Assembly: GCA_964579675.1 (NCBI GenBank)
Contig: CAZOIA010000014.1
Span: 1-49,457, forward strand
Reading direction: 5' to 3'
Length of the DNA: 49,457 nucleotides
From: CAZOIA01 sp964579675
GTDB lineage: Bacteria > Planctomycetota > Phycisphaerae > UBA1845 > PWPN01
Under the pieces are notes generated by a model. That model saw only the letters and a program-made list of their open reading frames with translations. It did no database searches and was not told the DNA's origin. Shown piece by piece: positions 16,318-24,168 of the stretch (its first letter is position 1; each line of letters opens with the position of its first letter). The translations under genes were made by a program, and so were the position numbers.

Positions 16318-16698
16318 GCGCTTGCCCCCTGCCGTGGCGCTGCGAACACCGCCAGCCCATAAGACCGGAACAGCCTCGGACAGGTCTTGAGACCAGTCCC
16401 AGCGGCAAGATTGTAGACGGAAATCCGTCCTAGCTGGCCCGCATACAGTCGGACGGTTATGGCTGCCGCTGGGTTTCAACACAATTGGGATCAATACTTG
16501 GGGCAACCACGCTCCAAGTGGCGGGTTATCAATAGCCGATTGGCGTTTTTGCCGATGCTACATGCGTCAGGAGCAACGTGGTTGGCTGCTCACGGCGGCT
16601 TCCGCACTCGCCGGGGTTTGGGCGGCACGGGAGGCGCTGGCCGAAGCGAGTCCATGCTCCAGGGGCTGATCCGCTTTGACGTTAATCGGTGTGGACAG
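16318..16698. other. Gap between efp and glgP containing an RNA-structure-like segment
   Basis: No gene is supported. The open frame upstream of glgP (from 16459) is in phase with it but unlike the family. A cluster of nested inverted repeats lies at 16378-16473 (separate entry). Confidence 0.45.
16378..16473 (+). ncRNA. Candidate structured RNA element between efp and glgP
   Basis: Three inverted repeats are packed in about 95 bases. The first is GGAC-A-GGTC-TTGA-GACC-A-GTCC (16378-16399), a symmetric hairpin with one A/A mismatch. The second is GACGG-AAAT-CCGTC (16416-16429). The third is a perfect 10-bp long-range pair CCCAGCGGCA (16398-16407) with TGCCGCTGGG (16464-16473), which closes around the second. 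No T-tract follows, so a simple terminator is unlikely. It may be a leader or cis-regulatory RNA for glgP, or chance. Confidence 0.35.
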
Positions 16699-19257
16699 AT
16701 GAATCAGATACGCAATTTCGTTGTTTTGCCGGCAGTGCCGGAACCGCTCAAGCCGGTGGGTGAACTGGCCCACAACCTCTGGTGGACGTGGAACCCGGAG
16801 GCCATTGAGCTGTTCCGGCGGCTCGACGTGGACCTTTGGCGGCAGTTGAAGCACAACCCGGTCGCGATGCTGGCTCAGATGCGACAGGAACGGTTGGAGC
16901 GGCTCGCCCGGGACCCTGCCTACCTTGCCGCCTTGGCCCGCGTGCGCGAAGCGCTCGATTCCTATTTGGGTCAGCCCACATGGTTTCAAGAGACCTATGG
17001 CGGCGAACCGGTAGGGACGATGGCGTATTTCTCGGCGGAATTCGGGCTGCACGAATGTTTGCCGATCTACTCCGGTGGGCTCGGGGTCCTGGCCGGCGAT
17101 CATCTCAAGAGCGCCAGCGACCTGGGTTTGCCTCTGGTCGGCGTGGGGCTTCTCTACCGCCAGGGCTACTTCCATCAATACCTGACCAACGACGGATACC
17201 AGTTCGAGGACTACCCCGATCAGGACTTCTCCGCGTTGCCGATCTCAGCCGTGCGGGACGACGAGGGCAAGCAGCTTTGCGTCCAGGTGAGCGTGGGCGG
17301 CCGCAAGGTTCAGGTGAAGGTATGGAAGGTGCCGGTGGGCCGGGTCGTGCTTTACCTGCTCGACACGAACCACCCGGGTAATCGTCGGGAGGATCGCGAC
17401 ATCACCGCCCGGTTGTATGGCGGTGATCAGGAGGTCCGCATCCGGCAGGAGATCGTGCTCGGCATCGGGGGGATGCGGGCGCTGACGGCACTGGGTATCA
17501 CCCCGTCCGTCTGCCACATGAATGAGGGGCATTCGGCTTTTCTGGCGATCGAGCGCGTCCAACAATTGATGCAGCGTGATGGGCTCAGCTTCGAGGAAGC
17601 GCGGGAGGTAATGGCCAGCGGGACGGTCTTCACGACACACACACCGGTGCCGGCGGGGATCGATACCTTCCCCGCTTCCCTGGTCACCCGGTATATGGGC
17701 ACGTACTGCCAGGCCCTGGGGATCGACGAGCAGGCCCTCCTCAAACTGGGGCGTATGGACTCGGCGAGCCAGAACGAGCCGTTCTCCATGGCGGTTCTCG
17801 CCCTTCGGCTCTCGTACCTGAGCAACGGCGTGAGCCAGCTTCACGGCGAGGTGTCGCGCAAGATGTTCTCCAGCGTATACCCCGGCGTCCCGATCAACGA
17901 GGTCCCGATCACCTCGATCACCAACGGCGTCCACATTCGCAGTTGGCTGGCGCCGGACATGGCCCGTTTACTCGACCAGTATCTGGGGCCCCAGTGGGCG
18001 GACGATCCGCTCAACCACTCGATCTGGCAGCGGGTGGACCTGATTCCTGATGCCGAGTTGTGGCGATCGCACGAGCGGCTGCGGGAGCGGCTGGTCGGGT
18101 TCGCCCGGCGGCGGGTCAAGGTGCAGCTCGTTGCCCGCGGCACCCCGCCCGCCGAGGTGGACGCCGCCGACGAGCTGCTCGATCCCGAAGCGCTCACCAT
18201 CGGATTCGCCCGGCGATTCGCCTCCTACAAACGGGCCACCCTGCTGCTCCGGGATCCCGAGCGGCTGGTACGCATCCTCACCGACCCGCACCGGCCGGTT
18301 CAGATCGTTCTCGCCGGCAAGGCCCACCCCAAGGACGAAGGGGGCAAGGAGCTGATCAAGCAGATCATCCAGTTCGCCAAGCAGCCCGAGGTCCACAACC
18401 GCATCCTCTTCATCGAGGACTATGACATGACGGTTGCCCGGCTGCTTGTCGAGGGCGTGGACGTCTGGCTCAACACCCCGACCAAGCTGCATGAGGCCAG
18501 TGGCACCAGCGGCATGAAGATCACCCCCAACGGCGGGATCAACATGTCCGTCCTCGACGGCTGGTGGCCGGAGGCCTACGACGGCACTAACGGCTGGGCG
18601 ATTGGCGACCGCCGGATCTACGATAACCAGGACTACCACGACTTCATGGAGGGCGAGGCCACCTACGATTTGCTCGAGAAGGAAATCGTCCCCATGTTCT
18701 ACGACCGTGGCGTCGACGGTTTGCCCCGCCGCTGGATCGCGATGATGAAGGCCTCCATGCGCACCTGCTGTCCGGTCTTCAACACCAACCGCATGGTCTG
18801 CGAATACGCCGACCGGTTCTACCTGCCCGCCGCCCGGCGCTGGCACCGGTTCGTGCAGGACGGCCACAAGGTCGCCCGCGAGGTCGCGGTCTGGCGGCAC
18901 AAGGTTCTGGAGAAGTGGGAGGAAGTCCGCATCGAGTCGATTGACGCCCAGATCCCCCAGGAGGCGACCGTGGGCAACCGATTGCCCGTCAACGCCGTCA
19001 TCCGCCTGGGGTCGATTCGGCCGGAAGAGGTGTCGGTCGAGCTTTACTACGGCCCGCTCGATGGCCGGGGTCTGATCACCACCGGCAGCTCTTCCCCGCT
19101 TACGTGCAAAGAGAGCAACGGGGCAGTGGACACCTATCGCTACGCCGGGGTGATCCCGTGCGAGTACAGCGGTCAGTACGGGTACGCGCTGCGGATCGTT
19201 CCGAGCCATCCTGAGGTAGCCGCCCGGTACAACGTCGGGCTCGTCCGCTGGGGATAG
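16699..19257 (+). CDS. glgP: Alpha-glucan (glycogen/maltodextrin) phosphorylase
   Basis: 852 residues from ATG 16699, the normal length for the short TIGR02094 form. The N-terminus has the DUF3417 domain (LAHNLWWTWNPEAIELFRRLD). Next come YFSAEFGLHECLPIYSGGLG and AGDHLKSASDLGLPLVGVGLLYRQGYF. The PLP-binding motif EASGTSGMKITPNG places the Schiff-base Lys at residue 607, followed by NMSVLDGWWPE. The enzyme releases glucose-1-phosphate from alpha-1,4-glucans. The frame is open a further 80 codons upstream but those residues do not fit the family. No other glycogen gene is adjacent. Confidence 0.93.
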   Translation: MNQIRNFVVLPAVPEPLKPVGELAHNLWWTWNPEAIELFRRLDVDLWRQLKHNPVAMLAQMRQERLERLARDPAYLAALARVREALDSYLGQPTWFQETYGGEPVGTMAYFSAEFGLHECLPIYSGGLGVLAGDHLKSASDLGLPLVGVGLLYRQGYFHQYLTNDGYQFEDYPDQDFSALPISAVRDDEGKQLCVQVSVGGRKVQVKVWKVPVGRVVLYLLDTNHPGNRREDRDITARLYGGDQEVRIRQEIVLGIGGMRALTALGITPSVCHMNEGHSAFLAIERVQQLMQRDGLSFEEAREVMASGTVFTTHTPVPAGIDTFPASLVTRYMGTYCQALGIDEQALLKLGRMDSASQNEPFSMAVLALRLSYLSNGVSQLHGEVSRKMFSSVYPGVPINEVPITSITNGVHIRSWLAPDMARLLDQYLGPQWADDPLNHSIWQRVDLIPDAELWRSHERLRERLVGFARRRVKVQLVARGTPPAEVDAADELLDPEALTIGFARRFASYKRATLLLRDPERLVRILTDPHRPVQIVLAGKAHPKDEGGKELIKQIIQFAKQPEVHNRILFIEDYDMTVARLLVEGVDVWLNTPTKLHEASGTSGMKITPNGGINMSVLDGWWPEAYDGTNGWAIGDRRIYDNQDYHDFMEGEATYDLLEKEIVPMFYDRGVDGLPRRWIAMMKASMRTCCPVFNTNRMVCEYADRFYLPAARRWHRFVQDGHKVAREVAVWRHKVLEKWEEVRIESIDAQIPQEATVGNRLPVNAVIRLGSIRPEEVSVELYYGPLDGRGLITTGSSSPLTCKESNGAVDTYRYAGVIPCEYSGQYGYALRIVPSHPEVAARYNVGLVRWG

Positions 19258-19299
19258 CCGGCCGCTGCGAATGACGATGCCCGAATCGCAAGATCACAT

Positions 19300-19788
19300 T
19301 CAGTCCACAAGGTAGCTCGTCTCGAAGGTGTCGCCGTCGCCCCGGTAGACGATCGTGATCGTCTCCTCGCAGTTGTACTGTTCGCCCAGCACGAAAACAC
19401 GCTGCTCGCCGGTCCCGGCTGATTCGCCCCCCTCTGCGTTGAGGAAGTCTCCGCCGCGGGTGCCGATCGTCCGGGCGTTGTCGCACAGAAGCACGATCTC
19501 GTCGGTCTCCCAGGCCAGTATCAATCCCCGGCCGGCAAGGCCGATCTCCGCGGTGACCTGATTGGCGTCGAGGAAGAGCACCGTCTCGGCGTCGCCCACC
19601 TCACCCGTGGCGTAGAATTGGACGTCCAGCGCCCAGTTGCTCTGATTCAGGAAGCGGACGCGGATGTGGTCGCGGTCCACCGACGAACCGCCGGAATCCT
19701 CCGGCAGGGGAACAGTCAGACAACCGGGGCCCTGAAGCAGCACCCCCGCCACCATGCAGAACGACGCACGAACAAGTGATTGAAACAT
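19300..19788 (-). CDS. Small exported protein, putative lipoprotein
   Basis: 162 residues. ATG 19788 has AGGAG eight bases upstream; the frame extends to 19938 without support. The N-terminus is signal-like (FCMVAGVLLQGPGC) with a weak lipobox at Cys23, followed by a Ser/Gly linker. The rest is predicted beta-rich (HIRVRFLNQSNWALDVQFYATGEV, YNCEETITIVYRGDGDTFETS). I do not recognise the family. It is convergent with glgP and divergent from another lipoprotein gene. Confidence 0.7.
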   Translation of the reverse strand: MFQSLVRASFCMVAGVLLQGPGCLTVPLPEDSGGSSVDRDHIRVRFLNQSNWALDVQFYATGEVGDAETVLFLDANQVTAEIGLAGRGLILAWETDEIVLLCDNARTIGTRGGDFLNAEGGESAGTGEQRVFVLGEQYNCEETITIVYRGDGDTFETSYLVD

Positions 19789-20043
19789 GACCTCGGCTCC
19801 TGTGCGTAAACACCGCGCACGGTTCACCTGAAACCCGGAGAGTATTATCGGCCCATCACACGTCGTCCGTATAACCGAATTCCCGCGGGGTGAGCTGGCG
19901 CACTTCCGGACCCCGAGTGAGAATCCCGCCAACAACAAGCGTCATCGGAGGTCCCGGTAGCATCGGCGTCGCTCATCCCCGCGCGCCTTCTGGCCGATAC
20001 GTGGCAGGCGTGGTCGCTCTGGGTTCCACCAAGGAGACGTGTC

Positions 20044-20928
20044 ATGAGAATCGCGAGATTATTGCCGGTCGCACTGCCCATCGTGGTTCTGCCCCTGCTC
20101 CTGGGCCAGGGGTGTCCGCCGGAATCGGGCGTGCCAAATGGTGACCCCGGTATGAGTGCGGGCGATCTGACCGAGGCCGAGAAGGCCGCCGTCAACGCCG
20201 CCGTCAATGCACCGGGCGCGATGGCCCAGGCGACCGGTACAGCCCAGCACGCCACAGACCCCCAGGGCGGCAGCGAACAGGTTCTTCCCACCGATATCTG
20301 CCTCGGGGCCTGCCCCGAAGTCTGCAAGAGCGGCTCCCTCCTGGATGGCGAAGTGGACCTCTCCATTGACTTCACAGAGCAGGGGTGTACCGCCTGGGTG
20401 GATCCCGAGGACGGCACCGAGTATGTCTGCTCAGGCAGCGCGATCGGCTCGTTCAGCCAGTCCGCCCACAGCATCGAACTGACGTTCAATGATATTTGCT
20501 GCAACCAGGAGGCGCTCGATGGGTCCGCCAGCCTGATCTACGATCTTTCCGTGCAGGCGGTCGAGTTCACGGGTGATTGGGACCTGACCTGGAGGCCGGG
20601 CGACGAGGTCATCGGCACCACGGGGGCCGGCACCGGCGGCTACGATTTCGTGGAAGACGTTACGAGCATCCCGGCCTTCGCCGGGACGGTCTCGGACAGG
20701 ACGATTCCCGAAGACCCGCTGGAGTGGTCCATCGAGATGACGGACATCCTGGTCTCGTATCTCACATACTGGTCCTATCTGCCCTACAGCGGCGAGCTTG
20801 CCCTGACGGGGGAGGACATCCGCTCCCTGATGCTCCGGTTTGACGAGAATTCGCCCACCACCGGCGAGATCCAGGTGAGCATCGGCGGCGGGCCGTACTT
20901 TGCGGTCAACTTGTTCGAGCTCCTGTAG
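20044..20928 (+). CDS. Lipoprotein of unknown function, Cys-rich
   Basis: 294 residues with AAGGAG eight bases before the ATG. The signal peptide ends in a lipobox (LLLGQGC, Cys24), followed by a flexible Pro/Gly region. A cysteine-containing segment follows (ICLGACPEVCKSG, EQGCTAW, EYVCSGS, NDICCNQ), then a beta-rich C-terminal half. Paired cysteines suggest disulfides outside the cytoplasm. No family recognised. It shares the divergent gap 19789-20043 with the other putative lipoprotein, so the two could be co-regulated. Confidence 0.75.
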   Translation: MRIARLLPVALPIVVLPLLLGQGCPPESGVPNGDPGMSAGDLTEAEKAAVNAAVNAPGAMAQATGTAQHATDPQGGSEQVLPTDICLGACPEVCKSGSLLDGEVDLSIDFTEQGCTAWVDPEDGTEYVCSGSAIGSFSQSAHSIELTFNDICCNQEALDGSASLIYDLSVQAVEFTGDWDLTWRPGDEVIGTTGAGTGGYDFVEDVTSIPAFAGTVSDRTIPEDPLEWSIEMTDILVSYLTYWSYLPYSGELALTGEDIRSLMLRFDENSPTTGEIQVSIGGGPYFAVNLFELL

Positions 20929-21250
20929 GAGGTCGAATAGCCGGCGACGATTCGACGCAGGGGCGCGGCAGCGCTTGCCACCGGAGATTGCCGCGCTCCT
21001 GGTTCTTTCGCCGAGGTCCGGTTAATCGTCTGCCCAGGCAGGTCCGTTCTCGCCCAGAAATCCACTGATTACAGTCCAGGTTTCCCACTGCGACCCGCGG
21101 GCCGGGCGCGGCTCCGGGAAGGAAGGGGAAACCGCCCCATTCCCGCTGCGGGGGCCGATGCACGTTGACAGCCCGAGGGGTACGTCTATAATCGGGATTC
21201 GTCTATCGGTGAATCCGCGGCGCGACCGTCGGCGGGCAGAGTGCAAGTTC
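20929..21250. other. Intergenic leader region of the ABC ATPase gene
   Basis: No gene is supported. The only clear signal is the consensus promoter at 21165-21192. A GC-rich stretch with CGCGG/CCGCG elements around 21090-21110 could end the upstream lipoprotein transcript, but has no T-tract. Confidence 0.5.
21165..21192 (+). promoter_or_regulatory. Consensus sigma-70 promoter for the ABC ATPase gene
   Basis: A perfect -35 TTGACA (21165-21170) and perfect -10 TATAAT (21187-21192) are separated by 16 bases. A transcript starting near 21199 would have a leader of about 50 bases before the ATG at 21251. Confidence 0.75.
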
Positions 21251-22402
21251 ATGGCTGAAGTGATCCTGGACAACATCACCAAGATCTACCCCGGCGGGGT
21301 CAAGGCCGTGGACAATATGTCGCTGAAGATCGAAGACCAGGAGTTCATCGTTCTGGTGGGCCCTTCGGGGTGCGGTAAGAGCACGACGCTACGGATGGTG
21401 GCCGGTCTGGAGGAGATCACCGTCGGCACGATCCGGATCGCCGAGCGGGTGGTCAATGACGTTCCGCCAAAGGACCGCGACATTGCCATGGTGTTTCAGA
21501 ACTACGCCCTGTACCCGCACATGACGGTTTACAAGAACATGGCGTTTGGCCTGAAGCTCCGTCGCCTGCCGAAGCGGGAAATTGAGCAGAAGGTTCGGGA
21601 CGCGGCCAGGCTGCTGGGGATCGAGGAGCTGTTGGACCGCAAGCCCAAGGCTTTGTCGGGCGGGCAGCGGCAGCGGGTGGCGGTGGGGCGGGCAATCGTC
21701 CGGACGCCGAAGGCGTTCCTGTTCGACGAGCCGCTCAGCAACCTGGATGCCAAGCTGCGGGTCGAGATGAGAGCAGAGCTGAAGAAACTACACCGCAGGT
21801 TGGCGACAACCACGATTTACGTCACCCACGACCAGGAAGAGGCGATGACTCTGGGCGACCGGGTGGTGGTGATGAAGGATGGGATCATTCATCAGTGTGG
21901 TTCGCCACTGGAGGTGTACGAGGAGCCGGGAAACCGGTTTGTTGCTGGTTTCGTGGGCACGCCGCCGATGAATTTTCTGGAAGCCCGGGTCTGTGCGGAG
22001 AACGGGCAGTTGTGCTTCGACGAGGGCTCGAACAAGCTGCGGCTCCCGGCGCGACTGGCGGAGGCTCTGGCGTGCTGGGAGGGTCGGCAGGTGGTGCTTG
22101 GCGTTCGGCCGGAGGACTTCTCCTGCGCGAACGAGGGCAAGTTCGCCGGCCAGGGCAACATTTTGAACGTGACGATCACTGTGGTCGAGCCGCTGGGTGA
22201 CAAGATGGACGTTTACGTCCAGACGGCGGTTCACGACCACCTCGTTTGTCGGGTTGAAGCGAATCGATCGCTCAGGGATGGGATGCAGTTGTCGATGTAT
22301 GTGGCCATGGACCGGGTGCACGCTTTTGAGCCGGGCGAAGAGGGTGTGAATGTGAGCCTGAACGGCGCCGGAGATAAGGTCAGTGCGGGCCAAGCGGTTT
22401 AG
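21251..22402 (+). CDS. ABC transporter ATP-binding protein, MalK/UgpC/MsmK family
   Basis: 383 residues. The nucleotide-binding domain has Walker A GPSGCGKST, Q-loop FQNYALYPHMTV, signature LSGGQRQRVAVGRA, Walker B AFLFDEPLSNLD and the H-loop THDQ. The C-terminal ~140 residues form the MalK-type regulatory/TOBE domain (GVRPEDF, VVEPLGDKMDVYV). This subfamily powers sugar or glycerol-phosphate import. No permease or binding-protein gene is adjacent, so it may be a shared ATPase serving several importers. nusA follows after 178 bases with a terminator-like hairpin between. The initiator ATG is fixed by homology; no strong ribosome binding site is seen. Confidence 0.93.
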   Translation: MAEVILDNITKIYPGGVKAVDNMSLKIEDQEFIVLVGPSGCGKSTTLRMVAGLEEITVGTIRIAERVVNDVPPKDRDIAMVFQNYALYPHMTVYKNMAFGLKLRRLPKREIEQKVRDAARLLGIEELLDRKPKALSGGQRQRVAVGRAIVRTPKAFLFDEPLSNLDAKLRVEMRAELKKLHRRLATTTIYVTHDQEEAMTLGDRVVVMKDGIIHQCGSPLEVYEEPGNRFVAGFVGTPPMNFLEARVCAENGQLCFDEGSNKLRLPARLAEALACWEGRQVVLGVRPEDFSCANEGKFAGQGNILNVTITVVEPLGDKMDVYVQTAVHDHLVCRVEANRSLRDGMQLSMYVAMDRVHAFEPGEEGVNVSLNGAGDKVSAGQAV

Positions 22403-22530
22403 GCACTGGACGGGCGGCTTGCGGGCTCGCCGGCCCCGCATCGCGAGAAGGAGGTGGGCGATGCGTTGATGGGCAGGTTTGCACCTTCGCGCGTTCAGAG
22501 TCGGCGTGAGTTTCTCAGGCCGGCAGCTTG

Positions 22531-22564
22531 AAAAGTGGGTCCACTGGCGTCCCACTTTTTGTTT
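22531..22564 (+). terminator. Intrinsic terminator or attenuator just before nusA
   Basis: A perfect 9-bp stem AAAAGTGGG (22531-22539) / CCCACTTTT (22551-22559) with an 11-base loop runs into TGTTT. It ends about 17 bases before the nusA start, overlapping the leader. It could terminate the ABC ATPase transcript or attenuate nusA. Confidence 0.65.
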
Positions 22565-22580
22565 GTAGAGGTAAGAGCAG

Positions 22581-24056
22581 ATGAATACGGAGCTGGTCCG
22601 AATCGTCGACAGCATCTCGCGTGACAAGAACATCGAGAAGGAGTCGGTGTTCGCCGACCTCGAGCAGTCGATGGTGTCGGCCGTACGGAAGGCGTACGGC
22701 CAGTTGGATGAGGTCACCGTCAACATCGACCGGCTCAGCGGGGAGATCAGCGCCTACCGGAACGGCGAACCGGTCGAGATGCGGGAGTTGGGTCGGATCG
22801 CTGCCCAGACCGCCAAGCAGGTGATGATCCAGAAGATCCGGGAGGCGGAACGAGGCAGCATCTACGAGGAGTTTGTCGAGCGTAAGGGTACCGTGGTCAC
22901 GGGGACGGTGTCTCGATTTGAAGGCGGGGCCCTGATAGTGAACCTGGGCCGGGCCGAGGGGTTCCTCCCGCGAAGCGAGCAGATCCCGGGTGAGACCCAT
23001 CATCCCGGGGAGCGGATCCGTTGCATGATTCTCGACGTGCGCGAGGCGCCGCATCAGGTGAAGATCATCCTGAGCCGATCGCATCCGGACCTGATCCGCC
23101 GATTGTTCGAGCTGGAAGTACCGGAAGTTGCCGAGCGCATCATCGAGATGAAGGCCCTGGCCCGCGAGGCGGGGTACCGGACGAAGATCGCCGTCTCATC
23201 GATCGACTCCAAAGTGGACGCGGTGGGGGCGTGCGTGGGGGTTCGCGGGAGCCGGATCAAGAACATCGTGGTTGAGTTGGGCGGCGAGAAGATCGACATC
23301 GTCCGTTGGAACGAGTCGTCGCAGATCCTGATCACCAACGCGCTCAAGCCGGCGGAGGTGCAGGAGACCGCGTTGTGTTTTGAGCTGGGTCGGGCCACGG
23401 TTGTCGTGGCAGAGGACCAGTTGTCACTGGCGATCGGGAAGCGCGGCCAGAACGTGCGTTTGGGAGCCCGGCTGACCGGGTGGGACATCGATATCCTGAC
23501 CCCGGCGGAATACAACAAGAACTTGGATGACATGGAGAAGTGCCTGTCGGAGATCGAGGGTGTCGATAACGAAAAGCTCGACAAGATGATGGCCCTGGGG
23601 ATCATCTCGTTGACGGACGTGGAGGAGGTGGGAACGGCTCCGCTGGTCAACGATGTAGGCCTGGGTGAGGAGTTGGCCGAGCAGGTGGTCAAGGTGGCGT
23701 CGGAGGCAGCCAAGCGATTGGCTGCGGAGCAGGAGGCGGCCAAGGCGGCGGAAAAAGCTAAGGCGGCGGAAGAAGCTAAGGCAGCGGAAGAAGCTAAGGC
23801 AGCGGAAATGCAGGGGGCCGAGGCAACGGTTGAGCCAGGCGATACCACCGACGAGGATGCCGAGGAGGCAGAGCCTGGAGTGCCGGAGTCGGAGGAAGGC
23901 GGCGAGGTGGTGCCCGGGGCCGGGGAAGGAGAAGCTTCGACCCTGGCGGAGACCGACGACGGATCCCGGGAGCAGGCCGATGGATCAGCGGTCGATGCTC
24001 CGGCAGGCGACGAGGGCGAATCGCCGACGATGGCGGAGCATGGAACGAACGGGTGA
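22581..24056 (+). CDS. nusA: Transcription termination/antitermination factor NusA
   Basis: 491 residues, ATG with AGAGG upstream. The RNA-polymerase-binding N-terminal domain (~1-125) is followed by S1 (~130-200, GTVVTGTVSRFEGGALIVNLG) and two KH domains (GVRGSRIKNIVVELGG, AIGKRGQNVRLGARLTGWDI). A short helical segment (~350-390) resembles an acidic repeat. The last ~100 residues are low-complexity, Ala/Glu/Lys-rich then acidic, and include three 18-base tandem repeats coding AKAAEE near 23755-23810. First gene of the nusA-infB-DUF503-rbfA cluster. rimP and ylxR, often found here, are missing. Confidence 0.95.
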   Translation: MNTELVRIVDSISRDKNIEKESVFADLEQSMVSAVRKAYGQLDEVTVNIDRLSGEISAYRNGEPVEMRELGRIAAQTAKQVMIQKIREAERGSIYEEFVERKGTVVTGTVSRFEGGALIVNLGRAEGFLPRSEQIPGETHHPGERIRCMILDVREAPHQVKIILSRSHPDLIRRLFELEVPEVAERIIEMKALAREAGYRTKIAVSSIDSKVDAVGACVGVRGSRIKNIVVELGGEKIDIVRWNESSQILITNALKPAEVQETALCFELGRATVVVAEDQLSLAIGKRGQNVRLGARLTGWDIDILTPAEYNKNLDDMEKCLSEIEGVDNEKLDKMMALGIISLTDVEEVGTAPLVNDVGLGEELAEQVVKVASEAAKRLAAEQEAAKAAEKAKAAEEAKAAEEAKAAEMQGAEATVEPGDTTDEDAEEAEPGVPESEEGGEVVPGAGEGEASTLAETDDGSREQADGSAVDAPAGDEGESPTMAEHGTNG

Positions 24057-24168
24057 TCCTGCGGGAGCGGGATGTGCGGAGAGTGTTGTCGTGAGTGGCG
24101 GCTTGTTCACGGGGGATCTTGGAGACCGGGGACTACGGCAGAGGTAGCGGTGGTCAGGGAGGTCGACG

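Noticed and set aside
17968..19209. Minus-strand frame of 413 codons
   Set aside because: Antisense to the alpha-glucan phosphorylase; no motif or start signal.
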